This document shows, piece by piece, positions 58,730 through 64,000 of a stretch of DNA of 64,000 nt. The number at the start of each line of letters is the position of its first letter. Position 1 is the stretch's first letter. The position numbers were made by a program, and so were the translations under genes. The notes under the pieces are model-generated. The model had not been told where the DNA came from. It worked only from the letters and a program-made list of their open reading frames with translations, and did not search any database. The DNA is taken from positions 29,703,795-29,767,794 of the forward strand of contig CM068316.1 in NCBI GenBank assembly GCA_034766995.1, read 5' to 3'. The DNA comes from Acanthacorydalis orientalis (lineage: Eukaryota > Arthropoda > Insecta > Megaloptera > Corydalidae).

Positions 58730-59210
58730 AGGTTGTATACGGACGCCTAATGATCATGTGTGCCCGCATATATTTTTTTAATATTGAATATCATTTTATA
58801 TATAAAAAATGTTCAAAGCGTATTAAATTGAATACATATTTACAGTGATTGAAAAATCTTTGTTTGATTCTCAATTTATCCGAAGAACTGGAATTTCAAG
58901 ACATTGTTACTAAATATTTATAAATATCTTGCAAAATATCATTTTTTATATTAGAATATAATAATTATATTTATATACATATATATATATATATATATAA
59001 ATTATAATCTTTATTTATTTAGAAATAATATAAAAGTGTACACAAAATTCATAAAGAACTTCACACATTAATGTTTATTAAAATTATTTATATTATGATT
59101 ATATTATTCAACCATCAATGAAAATAAAATTCATATTATTTATCAAAAAAAAAAAACATTTCCATTCTTCTAATTAAATTAATTGTAGAAAGTGATGTTT
59201 TTGTGAAAAT
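58730..59210. other. Intergenic, nothing recognised
   Basis: AT-rich sequence with one short TA run at 58977-58999. Confidence 0.5.
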
Positions 59211-59218
59211 AATACTTG

Positions 59219-59569
59219 ATGAAATATTCTCAAACAAAAGTCCATCCAGTAATTCCATCGTCTACAATAAAATTGTACTATTTAAGCACATTACTATTAA
59301 CAGTATGTAGTCTTCAATGGTTTACATCGCTATATTTTGTTCATCTACATCACTTCATAAATTATGACACACCAAAGCTACATGTAAAGTGTAATATCAT
59401 AAAATCAATAAATACATGTAATAAAATACATGTAAACTCACGTCATCACATTAAAGGTAATAAATTATTAACGCTTTTTGTGAAGTTTGATTTGAAAATT
59501 TGGCGATTTCATTCTCAGTGTGTTTTTCGCTGTATTGCAATACGTGTAAAGTTATGTTGTGCAGTATAA
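59219..59569 (+). CDS. Uncertain ORF, 116 codons, no family recognised
   Basis: The longest open frame in the window that is not driven by a microsatellite. It starts at ATG 59219 (MKYSQTKVHPVIPSSTIKLY) and ends with CCAV and a TAA. Residues about 20-45 are hydrophobic (YYLSTLLLTVCSLQWFTSLY) and could be a membrane or signal segment. The rest is Lys/His/Cys-rich with six Cys after residue 50. Base composition is only slightly above background and there is no evident promoter, splice context or homology. An internal AAAG|GTAATA near 59457 is a donor-like site. It may be a chance ORF. Confidence 0.2.
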   Translation: MKYSQTKVHPVIPSSTIKLYYLSTLLLTVCSLQWFTSLYFVHLHHFINYDTPKLHVKCNIIKSINTCNKIHVNSRHHIKGNKLLTLFVKFDLKIWRFHSQCVFRCIAIRVKLCCAV

Positions 59570-59579
59570 ATAATGTTTT

Positions 59580-60240
59580 AATTTATATGTGTGAACATTT
59601 TTTTATTTCATAAAAAGTATCAAAATATTATTGAAATTTCAAATTGTTTTAATATATAAATATTTCTCATTACATTTCCGTATTATTTTTAAATGTATAA
59701 ATATTATTTATTTATTTATTCTGTATTATATATATATATATATATATAATAAATGTTAGCAGCAATATTACTATGTATAATTTTTTGCAACATTATTTTT
59801 GCAACATTCGTTGCCTGTATTAATATTTTTGTATTAATGAATATGTTTGCATGTTTGTAATTAAGTGATTAAGTTTTATTATCAATTACTGTAATTATAA
59901 TAAAACATTAATTTAAATCGCGAAATATCAAATATTGATAGCTAACTAATTAGTGTGATCTTCAACAGCACCAATTTGTTACAAATTTCTACGTTTATAT
60001 ATAAATGTTCGTTTTCTATACTCTATGTATGGTTTATGTATGCACATATGTATATATATATATACATTGCATACATAAATAAAATATATTATCCGTGCAT
60101 TTCTCTAATTCTAATTAATTGAAAAAATCGTTTTAAAGCTTGTAACTGAATAAAACATGAAAATATAAATTTAAATTATTCATTTATAATGAAATATTTG
60201 AAAAATTACACAAAGCCGCTTTTTCCACTTATGAAATGAA
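59580..60240. other. Intergenic, nothing recognised
   Basis: AT-rich. A short palindromic TA tract flanked by inverted atgcacatatgtat/atacattgcat lies at about 60038-60076. Confidence 0.45.
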
Positions 60241-60243
60241 AGT

Positions 60244-60249
<6 letters not shown>

Positions 60250-60289
<40 letters not shown>
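60250..60289. repeat. (TA)n microsatellite
   Basis: About 40 bp of TA dinucleotide. Confidence 0.95.
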
Positions 60290-60291
<2 letters not shown>

Positions 60292-60299
60292 GGTATTTT

Positions 60300-63200
60300 T
60301 ATGTAAACCTACCCGTATAGTATAGTAATTATATATAAAAAAAAAGATTTTTTAGTAATTTAAAATGTTCAAATTTTTGATAATACAATTCTATCAGTTA
60401 ACTCTGCGTGACAGTCCCGAATAACGTATATACGGTCTATTATCCCATTTACAAGGACTTTTTATTGTAAAAGAAATGTATTTTTCACTATATTTGAATG
60501 AACTATTATTATTGATTTCTTAGTATAGAGCTGAATCGTATTTGTTGAATATAAAATTACATACTTACACAGTTACTAAGAAAAGTAATTGAATAATCAA
60601 TTATTACATACTTAACTTTTGAATATATTTTAAATTAATTAATTTATTAGAAACCATATAAGATCTGTACTTTAAATATATTTTTAAAATAATTATTTGC
60701 AAATAAATAATAAACTAGCTATTTAGATACTTACTACTATTATAAAACTTCTCCTACTATTACAAAATAAAAATATCATAATGAAATAAAAAATGTATAC
60801 GCAAATATATTTCAGTAAATAAAAAACAACTTTCAGTTCGCGAAACATACATTGCTATATTTAGCTAATACATAATTACATTTAATCTTTTTTGCATTAG
60901 CTTAGCTAATTTATATATGGCAGATTGTTAAATTATGATATATTTTAATGATTTTTATACAAGGGTTCGCAGAATCCAGGTTAGTCTTGAAGATTTAGAG
61001 ATCTTCCAATGCAATGATGGATGCAAATATTATTTAAATTCAAATATGTATTTAAATTACATATATATTTTAAATATAAAACCATACTTAAAAATAAAAC
61101 TTTCCAAAATCGAACTAAATATTGCAATTTTAACTTAAAACGCAACAGCATCTTTCAAGTAGTAAGCAACCAGTATACTGTAAAATAATTATTTTCCATA
61201 TTACTGTGATATATTCGAATAGTTTTTTCTGTACTATATGTTGTATTTTTGTGATTCATTTTCTTAGTTTCAATATAAATACGTTCAATAATAAAGATAC
61301 TTTCATGGGGAGACAACATTGAAATATAATACTAGAATAGATTCACTATTTAGAGCAAAATACATCAAAAAAGTTTTACTGGGAGAGGAGTCAAGAGTAC
61401 TAAAATGTAAAAACCATTGATCCGTTCTAAGTATAAACAGCAGATATTTTTTATTTCTTAGAAAAACAACGTTTATTAAATCTATTTGTTTAATTCATAA
61501 GATATGACAATATTTAATAGTTTTTAAATAAGTATTTATAAAGGCATATAAAAACACTTTACAAGTAATTTTAGTTTATTATTTAACATCCGTTTTTTTT
61601 AATCCGTATCAAATACTCCAACATATGGTTCTGTAATAGGTTATTTTTTAGTCACATTTTTAGCATTTAATTTTTTTAAGTATTTAAATTCTTAAATTAA
61701 TCAATAAGCTCATTAATTAGTTGTAATGAGTCAACATTACTTTCACTTTATATACCCACAGCATCATAATGTTTAATAGTATAATATAGTTTTTTTTTAA
61801 ATATTGCAGTGCATGGTTTCTTGCAAACAGTATATTTGTCATTATCCAATAATATGAATGTATTTTATCAACGAAAATTAAATTCTAATCGTGAAAAGTT
61901 GCAAATAAATATTATTCCGTAAAATGGAAACATTTCTGTCTGTTCATTTTTTCTACATAAAGTGCTTCCTAAATCCTGTTATTACTAAAATGTTCACTTT
62001 TCAGTATTAATTACCTTTCAAAATGTCTCTAAGACTAAAAAATAATTTTGATTACTTGTCATAAGATTTTTGGGTAATATCCACTAAAAATTGTCTTTTC
62101 AAAAAATATCTTTAACTGTGCACAAAAAGAATTTTTGCTTTTAATTTCTAATTTTATATACTTTTATATAAAATACTCGGCAGTTATATGAATTTTATTA
62201 ATTATTTCTCTTATCTGTACATCTTTCCTATTTAATTGAATTAATAGTTGTTTCATTTCACCGGCAGGTTTTTATTCATTATTTATTTATTAATTCATGC
62301 ACGCTTACTACACAAATAATGTTTTCTAGCACTGCAAATTAAAACGAGTGTATTCAATTAAATGATTCATCAAATAATTGATGAGTAAAACACATACCAA
62401 TCATTACTTGTAATAAAAAAATATCTGTTCATTTTATATTTCGTTTTTATGTCAAATACTTGTATATATATTTTTTCTATATGAAGATATTTTTTATATT
62501 TTTCTCGAGAATAACGAATTATTTGTAAAAGATGATTATAATCAAAAATTTTAAGTTAAGAAATAAATATTTTTATATTTACCCTTTTGATTAAATGAAA
62601 TTATATGTAAATCTATTATGGTATATTGCAATTGTCTTTCCAGATGGATTTTAAGATTAACTACATAAAATATCTCTTCGTATTTCCCGTAGATATAGTT
62701 TCTAATTAGTACTCTTAGAAAATAAATAAATAAAAAACTAAACTTACAACTTAATTTCTTCATTTACTTGAAAGAAAAGACCCTCTTATAACCACAGTTA
62801 TCAATAATCAAAATTTTATTTTATTGTCTGTAGGGAAATATTTTGCAATATTTGAAAACAAATGTATATAAAAAGCAAGTGAACACAAATAATCGGTTGA
62901 TATTTTTCTCTGGAGTAGTACAATAATAAATTAAGCCATAATCATTATAATTATAATTTTTTCATCTTCTCTAATAATTCACAAACGCGTAAATAACATT
63001 CGACTGAATAGTTTTTATATATCCTTGATAATAAAACAAATAGATGCAAATGATGACTCTTTGAAAAAAACATTATGTTGACAAATTAAATATCATTAAT
63101 TTGTAATAATAATTATTGTTATTCGAAAATGTTGTGTAATGATTCAAATACTATGTACTGTTTTTAAATTCTTGATGTGTTAGATATAAATGCAGTTAAA

Positions 63201-63390
63201 TACAAAAAAGTATACATTGTCATTTCAAAATTAAGATAAAATAATGTTAAATTTTTTTCAACATTTTAATTATAAATGAAAAATTTTAAATCTATTTTTA
63301 ATAACTAAAGCTACCAGCTTTAAATCGATTATATTACTATATGCAATATTGTGTTTCAAATAAAAGGGGAACTAATTAAAGTTTATTAGA
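60300..63390. other. Intergenic, nothing recognised
   Basis: Uniformly AT-rich sequence. The open frames at 60935-61138 (plus) and 62551-62763 (minus) are Ile/Lys/Asn/Tyr-rich and unsupported. Confidence 0.5.
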
Positions 63391-63393
63391 ATT

Positions 63394-63474
63394 ATATATA
63401 TATATATATATATATTGTGTATATATATATATATATTGTGTATATATATGTATATATATATATATATACATATA
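63394..63474. repeat. (TA)n microsatellite with repeated tgtg interruptions
   Basis: Three TA blocks separated by two tattgtgtata units. About 80 bp. Confidence 0.95.
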
Positions 63475-63479
63475 CAATT

Positions 63480-64000
63480 TGTATAATATATGCTTTTACA
63501 TTTAAGACTTGTATTGCTTACAACACATTTCATATGTACCTCCTTTTTTCTTTCCAAATATTATATCGTAGATGCTGTGTTTTGTTCATACTATTTTCCT
63601 ATAGCTTTGCTCAATTCCACAAAATTTATTTCTTCATGAAATAACGTAAGTATATAGTTTTCTGTTGCTATTTTCTGGAAACTCAATTTATTGTGTCATC
63701 TGAGGTAAAATAAATGTAATTTTATTGCATGAATTATGAAATATGTACATAATATAATGCTTAATATGCAATTATCATGATTTAATTAAATAAACATGTA
63801 TTGAAATCAATATTTCAGTTAAACAAATAATAGGTATTAGATATATTTTTATTAGCTGTTATTTATTTAACATTTAATTTTTTAAGAATTTTTTAACACA
63901 TTTATCATAATTGGTATTTTCCATAAACAATATTTATCAAAAACTTTAACAATAGTCAAAAAATGTATAATCACTTAAAATTATTTTTATTAGCTATTGT
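63480..64000. other. Window end, nothing recognised
   Basis: AT-rich sequence. The open frame at 63417-63644 begins inside the microsatellite and has no supporting motif. Confidence 0.5.

Overview
This 64 kb window is very AT-rich animal DNA, most probably from an insect. It is packed with long (TA)n microsatellites and relics of Tc1/mariner and piggyBac-type transposons. There is no operon structure, no prokaryotic promoter or ribosome-binding-site pattern, and no CRISPR array. Nearly all open frames over 60 codons are microsatellite readings (Ile-Tyr repeats) or AT-rich noise. Coding signal appears only as short GC-richer islands bounded by consensus splice sites. The insect assignment is inference from the transposon types and the Ser-rich tail of the gene; no species can be named.

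One gene is well supported: the 3' half of a plus-strand gene for the SCY1-like pseudokinase SCYL2 (CVAK104), a clathrin-coated-vesicle trafficking protein. Four large exons (4458-4611, 16441-16690, 18780-19133, 24986-25233) join with matching reading-frame phases at every junction. They encode the HEAT-repeat region and then a Ser/Pro/Arg-rich tail. A fifth exon (45699-45839) continues the tail and the most likely last exon is 49200-49226, followed by AATAAA at 49380. The kinase-like half lies upstream of the window. Intron sizes are about 11.8, 2.1, 5.9, 20.5 and 3.4 kb.

The 20.5 kb intron 25234-45698 holds three further exon-like islands (28765-28833, 34062-34181, 37237-37254). Each has an acceptor and a donor, is open in one usable frame, is a multiple of three long and is phase 0 on both sides, exactly the phase of the flanking exons. 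Together with three competing 3' ends (read-through stop at 45953, a terminal exon at 46119-46157, the terminal exon at 49200) they suggest that the tail of this protein is a hotspot of alternative splicing. This is the most interesting biological signal in the window, and it is inferred from sequence alone.

The introns and the region beyond 49.4 kb are repeat territory. They hold mariner-like copies with perfect or near-perfect ends but only the N-terminal helix-turn-helix region (12648-13141, 38774-39339, 41180-about 41475), decayed mariner C-terminal regions (about 8530-8745, 14185-14410), a piggyBac relic between TTAA sites (32122-33116), a second piggyBac-like short element (22485-23041), two further terminal-inverted-repeat elements (17496-18247; 26349-26970), a three-copy MITE family always abutting (TA)n tracts, and a roughly 480 bp near-perfect palindrome (5400-5881). 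From 49.4 to 64 kb no gene can be supported; one 116-codon ORF and two short minus-strand exon-like islands elsewhere are listed as uncertain.
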